NCBI RefSeq assembly: GCF_902497785.1
Contig: NZ_CABVHK010000025.1
Span: 1 to 64,000 of the forward strand
Length of the DNA stretch: 64,000 bases
Direction: 5' to 3'
Source of the DNA: Pseudomonas fluorescens
GTDB taxonomy: Bacteria; Pseudomonadota; Gammaproteobacteria; Pseudomonadales; Pseudomonadaceae
Position numbers and translations under genes: made by a program. Of the stretch, positions 24,136 through 32,828 are shown in pieces; the first letter of the stretch is position 1; the number at the start of each line of letters is the position of its first letter. Under the pieces are notes generated by a model. That model searched no databases. It had not been told where the DNA came from and was given only the letters and a program-made list of their open reading frames with translations.

Positions 24136-26082
24136 TCAGGTTTTCAGTTGGTAGTGCGGGTAGTCATTCAAGGAAAAACCGCCATTGAAGGTCGCGGCGG
24201 TTTTGGCGCAAAGATGAATGACGGCATCGACGGCTCCGCGAAAACAGGGCTCCGTCCAGCCTGCATCGACAGAAAATGATTCCCCGGACAAATACAGTCC
24301 GGAGAGGTGCGCGTAATCCCGGTTGTACTTCATCAGGCTCACGGCGTCGTAGTAGGTGCCGGGTCGGTATAACTTTGCACAACCCAGCGCATTTTTATCG
24401 GTGATCCAGCGTTGGACGACGGCCTGGTCAAGGTCAATGTACGGTGAGATTTTCTGCTGGATATTGGTGCAGTTCATCAAGATGCGATCCAGTTCGTTGG
24501 CGCAGCGGATGACCAGTTCCTGATCGCTGAATGCAGCGAGTTTGGTCGCATCGTCCTCCCAGGTGTAACTCAGGAGGATGCAGTCGTAGCGGTAGTGATC
24601 GTTGTAGCGGTAGGTGTAGACATCATGAATGAAACTGTCGGTGACGATGGCCTGCGGGATGCTGATGTTTTTTGAAAGGAAGGATTTTTCCAGCGGCGCA
24701 TAGACCTTGCAACTGGTTTCCCAATGCGCGGTTTTATAGGCATTGATGATGTCGAAGGGCAGCATTTGCTCGGTGAAATTTTCCAGCTTGATGCGTGTTT
24801 CAATCAGCCAGGAGGGCAGGGTCAGGATGACTGAGTCGAAGTCTTCAAAGTGTTCCTGGGTATGCTCGGGCTGGCTGTGTTTCCAATTGAAATACACCCG
24901 GGTTTTCTGGTTGGTCAGTTTTTTAAGTCGGGTCACCGAAGAGTCCGTCGGCAGGCCGGTAGGGGTGTCGCGGCTGTGTTCGTAGACAGATTTTCCGGTT
25001 TCGGCGATCTTCATGAACATCAGGCATTCGTTCAACGCGGCGAGCCCGATGTAGCGGGGTCTGTCGAAACTCAACCCGGTTGAATCATGCACGGCTTCGC
25101 TGTGCAGGTAAGGCGAGGGCAGCGGATCGCCCTTTGCGTCCACCCGCCCATGAATCAGTTGCAGCTGGCTGCTGAAACCGAAGATCGCCGTGCGTAGCGG
25201 ATAAAGGCAGCACACGTCGTAGAAGGCGCCCCAGCTGCCGTCGCCGATGCCGATCGCGTAGAAAATCGCAGACTCATCTGCGGACATTCCCAACCCGCCA
25301 AAGTCTCCCGGCGCGCGTTCATCCCAGGCTTCGAGGACCGGCATGCGCACCAGGTCGCGGAACGACACGCCCTCGTATCTTTCGACGATGGCAGCCCATA
25401 TGGCCTCCCATGCCTCGCTGGCGTACACCTGCGCAACGTGCCGGGTCATGCGATCGGAAAAGGCTTTCCACTTGGCGTAAACCGTTTGCAGATCTTCGGC
25501 GGGAGGGGGCGTCAGGCCGTCGAGGTTTGTCCATATCAACATGTGTGGCGTCGAAGCGCCGCCCATGCGGCCCTCTCGCAGATAGATGCCGGTGGAGCGG
25601 ACCCATTGGCTTCCCGGGTTGGGAAATTGCGAAAACGCAAGATCAAATGCCTGGGTGTAGTAGGCCATGAGCGATCGGCCTTGCGTCGGTGCCTCATTCG
25701 GCCGGTTGAAAAAGGGCATGCGCATGGCACCCATTTCAAACGGCGTATGACTTTCCTTGGCGTGTCGATTACCCGGTACGGTCAGGTGCCTGCCGCCAAT
25801 GCGCCGGGATTGTTCGATCAGGGAGATATGTGTAAAACCGCAGCGATAGAGTTCTCGGGCGGCGGTCAGTCCAGTGACGCCGGCACCGATGATGCAAATC
25901 CGGTGATGCGGGTCAGTTGCCCTGGCGATGCCGTTTTCCTGTTCGATCAGGGCTCGATAGTCGAAGCACAAGTCTGGCGGGTTCGGGAAACGGGCCTTCC
26001 ATTTGCTGTCCGCCGGGCGATGGGTGCGACTGTCATCTTTGGGGTCATGGGCGCGGTAGTCGTAGCTGGATCCGATAGTCAC
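24136..26082 (-). CDS. FAD-dependent amine oxidase, amino-acid 2-monooxygenase-like (IaaM/DavB family)
   Basis: A 648-residue flavoprotein. The FAD-binding Rossmann motif is GAGVTG (residues 66-71) in RICIIGAGVTGLTAAREL, with ribose-binding Glu90 after the second strand, GRH, and MGAMRMP (117-123), whose Arg121 is the substrate-carboxylate-region Arg of this family. LLSYTWEDD (503-511) is nearly identical to the segment I remember from tryptophan and phenylalanine 2-monooxygenases. These enzymes turn an amino acid into the amide one carbon shorter, releasing CO2. The neighbouring amidase fits. The start is GTG at 26082 with AGGGA upstream. A plain L-amino-acid oxidase remains possible. Confidence 0.82.
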   Translation of the reverse strand: MTIGSSYDYRAHDPKDDSRTHRPADSKWKARFPNPPDLCFDYRALIEQENGIARATDPHHRICIIGAGVTGLTAARELYRCGFTHISLIEQSRRIGGRHLTVPGNRHAKESHTPFEMGAMRMPFFNRPNEAPTQGRSLMAYYTQAFDLAFSQFPNPGSQWVRSTGIYLREGRMGGASTPHMLIWTNLDGLTPPPAEDLQTVYAKWKAFSDRMTRHVAQVYASEAWEAIWAAIVERYEGVSFRDLVRMPVLEAWDERAPGDFGGLGMSADESAIFYAIGIGDGSWGAFYDVCCLYPLRTAIFGFSSQLQLIHGRVDAKGDPLPSPYLHSEAVHDSTGLSFDRPRYIGLAALNECLMFMKIAETGKSVYEHSRDTPTGLPTDSSVTRLKKLTNQKTRVYFNWKHSQPEHTQEHFEDFDSVILTLPSWLIETRIKLENFTEQMLPFDIINAYKTAHWETSCKVYAPLEKSFLSKNISIPQAIVTDSFIHDVYTYRYNDHYRYDCILLSYTWEDDATKLAAFSDQELVIRCANELDRILMNCTNIQQKISPYIDLDQAVVQRWITDKNALGCAKLYRPGTYYDAVSLMKYNRDYAHLSGLYLSGESFSVDAGWTEPCFRGAVDAVIHLCAKTAATFNGGFSLNDYPHYQLKT

Positions 26083-26190
26083 TGATGATCTTCCCTGAAG
26101 GTGATTGCAGGGAAGATGTTGCGGGTCCGAGCGATCAGCGCATAGCCGTCAAACTGGGCCCGCAGGTACTCTTCATTCGTTTTTTATCGT

Positions 26191-26220
26191 GGGAAAAGAC
26201 CTGCGAGGCAGGTCTTTCAG
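26191..26220 (-). terminator. Terminator-like hairpin after the AraC-family gene
   Basis: AAAGACCTGC (26195-26204) and GCAGGTCTTT (26208-26217) form a perfect 10-bp stem with a 3-base loop. On the minus strand it is followed by TTTTCCC. It lies between the AraC gene and the flavoenzyme gene, so the two are probably not simply co-transcribed. The rest of the 166-base gap should hold the promoter of the flavoenzyme operon. Confidence 0.6.
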
Positions 26221-26248
26221 TGCAGCAGGGAGTCGCTGTTGCTGAAGG

Positions 26249-27244
26249 CTACGCGGCTTGCTGAAACTGCTGCCGATACTGGTTGGGCGACAGTTCCGTG
26301 TGCTGGCGGAACAGCCGCGCAAAGAAGCTCGCATCGTCGTAACCGACCTCATAGCTGATGGTCTTGATGCTTTTGCGACTGCCGGACAGCAAGCCCTTGG
26401 CAGTTTCGATGCGCAGACGTTGCAGGTAGTGCAGCGGTTTGTCGCCGGTGGCCGTCTGGAAGCGGCGCATGAAGTTGCGGATGCTCATGCCATGTTCGCG
26501 CGCCACATCTTCGAAGCGGAACTTGTCAGCGAAGTGCTCTTCGAGCCAGTGCTGGATCTGCAGGATGATCACGTCCTGATGCAGCTTCTGCCCACCGAAA
26601 CCGATGCGTCCCGGCGTATAGCTGCGCTGCACTTCATAGAGAATATCGCGGGCCACGGCCTGGGCCACGTTGGCGCCGCAGAAGCGCTCGATCAGGTAGA
26701 TGTAGAGGTCGCACGCCGAGGTCGTGCCGCCTGCGCAGTACAGGTTATCGGCGTCGGTCAGGTGCTTGTCCTGATTCAGATGAACCCTTGGGAAACGCTC
26801 GGCAAACGCGTTGAAGAAGCGCCAGTAGGTGGTCGCTTCCTTGCCGTTGAGCAACCCGGCTTCGGCCAGCCAGAACACCCCCGTGGCCTCGGCGCATAGC
26901 ACCGCGCCGCGCGCATGTTGCTGGCGCAACCAGGGCAGGATCTGTGGGTAACGTTGGCACAGGGTTTCGAAATCGTCCCAGAACGCCGGGAGAATAATGA
27001 TATCGGCGTTATCCAGGCCGCCGTCCACCGGCATGATCACATCGCTGAAGCTGTTCACCGGTTTGCCGTCGGGGCTGACTACCCGGGTTTCGAACGCAGG
27101 CGTCAGGCCGTGACCCAGTTGTTTGCCGTAGCGCAGACTGGCCAGGTGGAAAAAATCCTTGGCTTGCATGAGGGTGAAAGCGAAAACCCGGTCGATAGCC
27201 AGGATGCTGACGCGCCGCAAGGGCGGGGAGACTTGGTTAGGCAT
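26249..27244 (-). CDS. GlxA-family (DJ-1/PfpI plus AraC) transcriptional regulator
   Basis: A 331-residue regulator. Residues about 10-190 form a DJ-1/PfpI amidotransferase-like sensor with the family block LCAEATGVFWLAEAGLLNG. Residues about 225-325 are an AraC-type double helix-turn-helix (FRFEDVAREHGMSIRNFMRR, then KTISYEVGYDDASFFARLFR). GlxA-type regulators such as ArgR, CdhR and GbdR in pseudomonads respond to nitrogenous metabolites. It is divergent from the acyl-CoA dehydrogenase with a 145-base gap, and upstream of the flavoenzyme-amidase block on the same strand, so it could control either or both. Confidence 0.9.
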   Translation of the reverse strand: MPNQVSPPLRRVSILAIDRVFAFTLMQAKDFFHLASLRYGKQLGHGLTPAFETRVVSPDGKPVNSFSDVIMPVDGGLDNADIIILPAFWDDFETLCQRYPQILPWLRQQHARGAVLCAEATGVFWLAEAGLLNGKEATTYWRFFNAFAERFPRVHLNQDKHLTDADNLYCAGGTTSACDLYIYLIERFCGANVAQAVARDILYEVQRSYTPGRIGFGGQKLHQDVIILQIQHWLEEHFADKFRFEDVAREHGMSIRNFMRRFQTATGDKPLHYLQRLRIETAKGLLSGSRKSIKTISYEVGYDDASFFARLFRQHTELSPNQYRQQFQQAA

Positions 27245-27389
27245 AATTCAACTTTATTCTTATAGGGGAAAGTGGTCACCAGACGGCTGGATCGTCTTAT
27301 TTTTTGTCTGATGTGTCCAGTGTCCTGTATCGGAAACGCGGCATAGTCTCTGATGGCCAATTCTTTCTAACAATAACGACAGGTGCCGC

Positions 27390-28526
27390 ATGATCCCCAG
27401 AACCTTGTTCAGTCCCGAACACGAACTGTTCCGCGACAGCGTGCGAACGTTCCTCGAAAAAGAGGCCGTGCCGTTTCATGGGCAATGGGAAAAACAGGGC
27501 TATATCGACCGCCAGCTCTGGAACAAGGCGGGGGAGGCGGGGATGCTCTGTTCGCATCTGCCGGAAGAGTACGGCGGGCTCGGCGCCGACTTTCTCTACA
27601 GCGCGGTGGTGATCGAAGAGGTCGGTCGCCTCGGTCTTACCGGCATCGGGTTTTCCCTTCACTCGGACATCGTCGCGCCATACATCCTGCATTACGGCAG
27701 TGAAGCGCTGAAACACAAATACCTGCCAAAACTGGTGTCCGGCGAGATGGTCACCGCGATTGCCATGACCGAGCCGGGTGCCGGTTCCGATCTGCAAGGG
27801 GTGAAAACCACGGCGGTGCTCGATGGTGACGAGTACGTGATCAACGGTTCGAAAACCTTCATCACCAATGGTTATCTCGCGGACCTGGTGATTGTCGTGG
27901 CCAAGACCGATCCGAAGGCGGGCGCGAAGGGCACCAGTCTGTTTCTGGTCGAGGCCGACACGCCTGGTTTTGCCAAGGGCAAGCGTCTGGAAAAAGTCGG
28001 CATGAAGGCGCAGGACACCTCGGAGCTGTTCTTCCAGGACGTTCGCGTGCCCAAGGAAAACCTGCTGGGGCAGGCCGGAATGGGCTTCGCGTATCTGATG
28101 CAGGAGTTGCCGCAGGAGCGGTTGACCGTTGCAATCGGCGGGCTTGCGTCAGCGGAGGCCGCCTTGCAATGGACGCTGGAATACACCCGCGAACGCAAGG
28201 CGTTCGGCAAGGCGATTGCGGACTTTCAGAACACTCGCTTCAAACTGGCCGAGATGGCGACCGAAATTCAGATCGGCCGGGTGTTCGTCGATCGCTGCCT
28301 GGAATTGCACCTGCAAGGCAAGCTCGATGTGCCGACGGCGGCGATGGCCAAGTACTGGGGCACGGACCTGCAGTGCAAGGTGCTCGACGAGTGCGTGCAG
28401 TTGCATGGCGGTTATGGGTTCATGTGGGAATACCCGATCGCCCGGGCATGGGCGGATGCACGGGTGCAGCGGATCTATGCCGGCACCAATGAAATCATGA
28501 AGGAGATTATTGCGCGGTCGCTTTGA
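27390..28526 (+). CDS. Acyl-CoA dehydrogenase
   Basis: A 378-residue flavoenzyme that introduces a trans-2,3 double bond into an acyl-CoA and passes electrons to electron-transfer flavoprotein. Family motifs are in place: AMTEPGAGSDLQGVKTTA, TFITNGYLADLVIVVAKT, the QLHGGYGFMWEYPIARAW signature and RIYAGTNEIMKEI with the probable catalytic base Glu368. The length matches short/medium-chain members, but the chain-length preference cannot be read. It starts a plus-strand unit after the divergent AraC gene and ends before a REPIN. Confidence 0.92.
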   Translation: MIPRTLFSPEHELFRDSVRTFLEKEAVPFHGQWEKQGYIDRQLWNKAGEAGMLCSHLPEEYGGLGADFLYSAVVIEEVGRLGLTGIGFSLHSDIVAPYILHYGSEALKHKYLPKLVSGEMVTAIAMTEPGAGSDLQGVKTTAVLDGDEYVINGSKTFITNGYLADLVIVVAKTDPKAGAKGTSLFLVEADTPGFAKGKRLEKVGMKAQDTSELFFQDVRVPKENLLGQAGMGFAYLMQELPQERLTVAIGGLASAEAALQWTLEYTRERKAFGKAIADFQNTRFKLAEMATEIQIGRVFVDRCLELHLQGKLDVPTAAMAKYWGTDLQCKVLDECVQLHGGYGFMWEYPIARAWADARVQRIYAGTNEIMKEIIARSL

Positions 28527-28542
28527 ATCGTTTTGATGGCTG

Positions 28543-28619
28543 AAAAGATCGCAGCCTGCGGCAGCTCCTACGGGGGTACGCCAATCTCATGTAGGAGCTG
28601 CCGAAGGCTGCGATCTTTT
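28543..28619. repeat. REPIN, type B
   Basis: Inverted arms AAAAGATCGCAGCCTGCGGC... ending CTCCTAC and GTAGGAGCTGCCGAAGGCTG... ending at 28619, with a short GGGGTACG-type spacer. It sits between the convergent acyl-CoA dehydrogenase and aldo/keto reductase genes. Confidence 0.93.
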
Positions 28620-28634
28620 CGAGATCACTGCAAA

Positions 28635-29675
28635 TTACGGTGCCGGATTCGGGTGATCTTTATGGATCGCCTCAATCCCCGCCATCACTTCATCGGACAG
28701 TTTCAGCTCGAAGCTGGCAATGTTGCTGTCCAGCTGCTCAAGCGTCGTCGCGCCGATGATGTTGCTGGTGACGAACGGCTGCTGTGTCACGAACGCCAAC
28801 GCCATTTGTGCCGGGTCCAGACCGTGTTCGCGGGCCAGCGCCACATAGCGGCTGCACGCCGCTTCCGACTGTGGATTGAAATAGCGACTGAAGCGGCTGT
28901 AAAGGCTCAGGCGACCTTTTGGCGGGCGCGCGCCACCTTCGTATTTGCCCGACAGGAAACCGAATGCCAGCGGCGAATAGGCGAGCAGGCCGCACTGTTC
29001 GCGAATGGCGATTTCCGCCAGGCCGATTTCGAAGCTGCGATTAAGCAGGTTGTACGGGTTTTGAATCGACACCGCGCGCGGCCAGCCACGGGCTTCGGCC
29101 AGCGCGAGGAAACGCATGGTGCCCCACGGCGTTTCGTTGGACAGGCCGATATGGCGGATCTTGCCGGCCTTGACCTGTTCGTCCAGTGCTTCGAGGGTGT
29201 CCTCCAGCGGTGTGAGGTTGGCTTCGGTCTGGTGTTTGTAACCCAGTTGGCCGAAGAAATTGGTGCTGCGTTCCGGCCAGTGCAACTGGTAGAGGTCGAT
29301 GTAGTCGGTCTGCAGGCGTTTGAGGCTTGCGTCCACGGCTTCGGTGATGTGCTGGCGGTTGTGCCGCAGGTTTTTGTCGCGGATGTAGTCGATGGTGTTG
29401 CCGGGGCCGGCGATCTTGCTGGCCAGGATCCAGTCGGCACGATCACCGCGACTTTTGAAGTAATTGCCGATGTAACGCTCGGTGGTGGCGTAGGTGTCGG
29501 CCTTGGGCGGCACCGGGTACATTTCGGCGGTGTCGATGAAATTGATCCCGGCGCCTTTGGCCCGTTCGATCTGCGCGAAGGCTTCAGCCTCGCTGTTTTG
29601 CTCGCCCCAGGTCATGGTTCCGAGACAGATTGCACTCACGTTCAGATTGGTTCGGCCTAGCTGGCGATAGTCCAT
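28635..29675 (-). CDS. NADP(H)-dependent aldo/keto reductase (Tas-like)
   Basis: A 346-residue aldo/keto reductase. The N-terminal LGRTNLNVSAICLGTMTWGEQ is followed by FIDTAEMYPVPP (catalytic Asp and Tyr), LASKIAGP (catalytic Lys), LYQLHWPER (catalytic His) and a C-terminal NADPH-binding region (SNIIGATTLEQLDSNI). It is closest to E. coli Tas; the physiological carbonyl substrate is unknown. ATG at 29675 has GAGGAG directly upstream; a longer frame from 29729 does not. I recall that the same acyl-CoA dehydrogenase and reductase pair precedes rplM in P. aeruginosa. Confidence 0.9.
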   Translation of the reverse strand: MDYRQLGRTNLNVSAICLGTMTWGEQNSEAEAFAQIERAKGAGINFIDTAEMYPVPPKADTYATTERYIGNYFKSRGDRADWILASKIAGPGNTIDYIRDKNLRHNRQHITEAVDASLKRLQTDYIDLYQLHWPERSTNFFGQLGYKHQTEANLTPLEDTLEALDEQVKAGKIRHIGLSNETPWGTMRFLALAEARGWPRAVSIQNPYNLLNRSFEIGLAEIAIREQCGLLAYSPLAFGFLSGKYEGGARPPKGRLSLYSRFSRYFNPQSEAACSRYVALAREHGLDPAQMALAFVTQQPFVTSNIIGATTLEQLDSNIASFELKLSDEVMAGIEAIHKDHPNPAP

Positions 29676-29850
29676 CGGGTGCTCCTCTGGCAAAACAATC
29701 ATAAAAGCAGGTTGAAATATTTTTCGCAATCTGCATAATTACGCACCTCTTTCTGCAGTGGAAGTGATGCGCCGCCGCCGAAGAATCTTGCCGTTGAACG
29801 GACGCGCCGACCCGAGCCCCCGAAAGCGTCTGTATCCGGCTGCCTTTGAC

Positions 29851-29879
29851 TTGTCAAAGTACGCACTATTCAGTAAGAT
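29851..29879 (+). promoter_or_regulatory. Predicted sigma-70 promoter of rplM-rpsI
   Basis: TTGTCA (29851-29856) and TAAGAT (29874-29879) are separated by 17 bases, about 42 bases upstream of the rplM start. The spacing is ideal and both hexamers are close to consensus. The rest of the 245-base gap back to 29676 shows no gene. Confidence 0.55.
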
Positions 29880-29920
29880 CCGCCGTCTAATTTACAGGGC
29901 GGCCCCTGAGGCTATAAAGA

Positions 29921-30349
29921 ATGAAAACTTTTACTGCTAAACCGGAAACAGTACAGCGCGACTGGTTTGTCGTCGACGCTGCAGGTCAGACCCTGGGTCG
30001 TCTGGCCACCGAAATCGCGAGCCGTCTGCGTGGCAAGCATAAAGCTGAGTACACTCCTCACGTTGACACCGGCGATTACATCGTCGTTATCAATGCCGAG
30101 CAGATTCGTGTAACCGGTGCTAAAACCACCGACAAAATCTACTACTCCCACTCCGGTTTCCCGGGCGGCATCAAGTCGATCAACTTCGAGAAGCTGATCG
30201 CTAAAGCCCCTGAGCGCGTGATCGAGACCGCGGTCAAAGGCATGCTGCCTAAGAACCCGCTGGGTCGCGACATGTATCGTAAGCTGAAAGTCTATGCGGG
30301 CGCTGTACACCCTCATACTGCTCAGCAGCCCCAAGAACTGAAGTTTTAA
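29921..30349 (+). CDS. rplM: 50S ribosomal protein L13
   Basis: A 142-residue protein with the L13 signatures MKTFTAKPETVQRDWFVVDA, GRLATEIASRLRGKHKAEYT, GDYIVVINAEQIRVTG and a C-terminal KLKVYAGAVHPHTAQQP. It binds early to 23S rRNA and is needed for assembly of the large subunit. The length matches the family exactly. It is followed after 14 bases by rpsI, the usual L13-S9 operon. Codon use is typical of highly expressed genes. Confidence 0.98.
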   Translation: MKTFTAKPETVQRDWFVVDAAGQTLGRLATEIASRLRGKHKAEYTPHVDTGDYIVVINAEQIRVTGAKTTDKIYYSHSGFPGGIKSINFEKLIAKAPERVIETAVKGMLPKNPLGRDMYRKLKVYAGAVHPHTAQQPQELKF

Positions 30350-30363
30350 CGGAATAGTTCATT

Positions 30364-30756
30364 ATGTCGGCGACTCAAAATTACGGCACTGGCCGTCGCA
30401 AGACCGCAACCGCACGCGTTTTCCTGCGTCCGGGTACTGGTAACATCTCCATCAACAACCGTTCGCTGGATAATTTCTTCGGCCGCGAAACTGCCCGCAT
30501 GGTAGTTCGTCAGCCGCTGGAATTGACTGAGACTGTCGAGAAGTTCGACATCTACGTCACCGTGATCGGCGGTGGTGTAAGTGGTCAAGCTGGCGCAATC
30601 CGCCACGGTATCACTCGCGCACTGATGCAGTACGACGAAACCCTGCGTGGCGCTCTGCGCAAAGCTGGCTTCGTTACTCGCGATGCTCGTGAAGTTGAAC
30701 GTAAGAAAGTCGGTCTGCGTAAAGCGCGTAAGCGTCCGCAGTACTCGAAGCGTTAA
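30364..30756 (+). CDS. rpsI: 30S ribosomal protein S9
   Basis: A 130-residue protein with the family's N-terminal [18 protein letters not shown], the RQPLELTE and [15 protein letters not shown] segments, and the basic C-terminal tail ending RKRPQYSKR. The last residues reach the P-site tRNA anticodon stem. It is co-transcribed with rplM and ends at a strong terminator. The annotation is secure. Confidence 0.98.
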
Positions 30757-30777
30757 TTCGCTTTCACGTTCAAAAAG

Positions 30778-30813
30778 AACGCCCAGTTTCCTCACGGAGC
30801 TGGGCGTTTTTTT
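30778..30813 (+). terminator. Rho-independent terminator of rplM-rpsI
   Basis: ACGCCCAG (about 30779-30786) pairs with CTGGGCGT, followed by seven Ts, 21 bases after the rpsI stop codon. A second weaker inverted repeat, AGCCCC / GGGGCT near 30893-30929, lies further on in the 267-base gap before petA, which otherwise holds the petABC promoter region and no gene. Confidence 0.93.
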
Positions 30814-31023
30814 ATGGGCGCAATTTATCGAAGAATTGCTCTGTGACAACTTGCCACAGCCGCAGAGCCCCTATACTGCAAGGCTTGGCAAAGGAGCCCC
30901 TCGGTAATTACCTTGTCAGAATTGGGGCTTTTCATTACCATTCGGCAAAATTTTTATAAGTACATAGTTTTACTTAGTAGATGCCTGATTTAACAGGCCA
31001 CAAAGCTGATGGGAGAGGACTGA

Positions 31024-31617
31024 ATGAGCAATGACGGCGTGAATGCAGGCCGGCGTCGCTTCTTGGTAGCAGCCACATCCGTGGTGGGTGCTGCAGGAGC
31101 GGTGGGGGCTGCGGTCCCGTTCGTGGGGTCATGGTTTCCCAGTGCCAAGGCGAAAGCTGCAGGTGCACCGGTGAAAGTGAATGTCAGCAAGATCGAGCCA
31201 GGCCAGCAGATGATTGCTGAGTGGCGCGGTCAGCCGGTATTCATCGTTCGCCGTACCGCGGAAATCCTGGGGAATCTGAAAAAGATCGAGGGCCAGTTGT
31301 CTGACCCGACCTCCAAGAACTCGACACAACCGACTTATGTCGACCCGGAAACGCGTTCGATCAAGCCAGAGGTTCTGCTGCTGATCGGTATCTGCACACA
31401 CCTGGGTTGCTCGCCGACCTTCCGTCCTGAAGTGGCACCTGCTGATCTGGGCAAGGACTGGGTCGGCGGATATTTCTGCCCGTGCCACGGTTCCCACTAC
31501 GATCTGGCTGGCCGCGTCTACAAGTCGCAACCTGCGCCTTTGAACCTGCCAGTTCCCCCGCATTCCTATGAGACCGATGAGATTATTGTCATTGGCGTCG
31601 ATACGGAGAAAGCGTGA
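31024..31617 (+). CDS. petA: Ubiquinol--cytochrome c reductase Rieske iron-sulfur subunit
   Basis: A 197-residue Rieske protein of the cytochrome bc1 complex. A twin-arginine-type N-terminus (GRRRFLVAAT) leads into the single membrane anchor (residues about 14-36). The [2Fe-2S] ligands are in CTHLGC (Cys124, His126) and CPCHGSH (Cys152, His155), with Cys129 and Cys154 forming the stabilising disulfide. It moves electrons from ubiquinol to cytochrome c1. The stop codon overlaps the petB start by one base. GGGAGAGGA precedes the start. Confidence 0.97.
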   Translation: MSNDGVNAGRRRFLVAATSVVGAAGAVGAAVPFVGSWFPSAKAKAAGAPVKVNVSKIEPGQQMIAEWRGQPVFIVRRTAEILGNLKKIEGQLSDPTSKNSTQPTYVDPETRSIKPEVLLLIGICTHLGCSPTFRPEVAPADLGKDWVGGYFCPCHGSHYDLAGRVYKSQPAPLNLPVPPHSYETDEIIVIGVDTEKA

Positions 31618-32828
31618 TGAGCAAGTTCATGGATTGGGTTGATGCGCGCTTTCCCGCGACCAAAATGTGGGAAGACCATCTCAGCAAGTACTACGCCCCG
31701 AAGAACTTCAACTTCTTCTACTTCTTTGGCTCCCTGGCGCTGCTCGTTCTGGTCAACCAGATCGTTACCGGTGTCTGGCTGACCATGAGCTACACCCCGT
31801 CGGCGGAAGAGGCATTTGCCTCCGTCGAATACATCATGCGCGACGTCGAGTACGGCTCCATCCTGCGTCTGTTGCACGCAGTCGGCGCTTCGATGTTCTT
31901 CATCGTGGTGTATCTGCACATGTTCCGTGGCTTGCTTTACGGTTCGTACCAGAAGCCGCGTGAGCTGGTATGGGTCTTCGGCATGCTGATCTACCTGGCG
32001 CTGATGGCCGAGGCCTTCATGGGCTACCTGCTGCCATGGGGTCAGATGTCGTACTGGGGCGCCCAGGTGATCATCTCGCTGTTCGGTGCGATCCCGGTTA
32101 TCGGTAACGACCTGACCCAGTGGATCCGTGGTGACTACCTGATTTCCGGTATTACCCTGAACCGCTTCTTCGCGTTACATGTCGTGGCCTTGCCGATCGT
32201 GATCCTCGGTCTGGTGGTGCTGCACGTCCTGGCGCTGCACGAAGTCGGCTCGAACAACCCGGACGGCGTGGACATCAAGAAACACAAAGACGAAAACGGC
32301 GTACCGCTGGACGGCATTGCCTTCCACCCGTACTACACCGTGAAAGATATCGTCGGCGTGGTGGTGTTCCTGTTCATCTTCTGCTCGATCGTGTTCTTCT
32401 TCCCGGAGATGGGCGGCTACTTCCTCGAGAAGCCGAACTTTGAAGTGGCGAACGCCTTCAAGACCCCAGAGCACATCGCTCCGGTCTGGTACTTCACGCC
32501 GTTCTACGCGATTCTGCGGGCGGTTCCGGACAAGCTCCTCGGCGTTATCGCCATGGGCGCAGCCATTGCCGTGCTGTTCGTACTGCCATGGCTTGACCGC
32601 AGCCCGGTCAAGTCGATGCGCTACAAAGGCTGGCTGAGCAAAATCTGGCTGGTGGTGTTCTGCGTCTCGTTCGTGATCCTCGGCATTCTGGGTGTTTTGG
32701 CCCCGACGCCAGGCCGTACGCTGCTGTCGCAGGTGTGCACCTTCCTGTACTTCGCCTACTTCATTCTGATGCCGTTCTACACCAGGCTCGAGAAGACCAA
32801 ACCGGTTCCGGAAAGGGTGACTGGCTGA
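31617..32828 (+). CDS. petB: Cytochrome b subunit of the bc1 complex
   Basis: A 403-residue integral membrane protein with about eight transmembrane helices. Helix B carries LLHAVGASMFFIVVYLHMFRG and helix D FFALHVVALPIVILGLVVLHVLALH; each supplies a pair of His ligands for the two b hemes. The Qo-site motif appears as PEW-type TPEHIAPVWYFTPFYAILR, here with PVW. ATG at 31617 shares its A with the petA stop; a GTG one codon earlier is less likely. The petC start overlaps the petB stop in the same way. Confidence 0.97.
   Translation: MSKFMDWVDARFPATKMWEDHLSKYYAPKNFNFFYFFGSLALLVLVNQIVTGVWLTMSYTPSAEEAFASVEYIMRDVEYGSILRLLHAVGASMFFIVVYLHMFRGLLYGSYQKPRELVWVFGMLIYLALMAEAFMGYLLPWGQMSYWGAQVIISLFGAIPVIGNDLTQWIRGDYLISGITLNRFFALHVVALPIVILGLVVLHVLALHEVGSNNPDGVDIKKHKDENGVPLDGIAFHPYYTVKDIVGVVVFLFIFCSIVFFFPEMGGYFLEKPNFEVANAFKTPEHIAPVWYFTPFYAILRAVPDKLLGVIAMGAAIAVLFVLPWLDRSPVKSMRYKGWLSKIWLVVFCVSFVILGILGVLAPTPGRTLLSQVCTFLYFAYFILMPFYTRLEKTKPVPERVTG

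Noticed and set aside
24136..26082. Naming the flavoenzyme iaaM (tryptophan 2-monooxygenase) and inferring auxin synthesis
   Set aside because: The family motif fits, but the partner amidase is nitrilase-type rather than the amidase-signature IaaH, and substrate-pocket residues cannot be judged by eye. The substrate is left open.
20682..29675. A horizontally acquired genomic island with integrase and att sites
   Set aside because: I see no integrase, tRNA target or flanking direct repeats, and base composition looks like the flanks. Lineage-specific gain of the block is possible, but island machinery is not visible.
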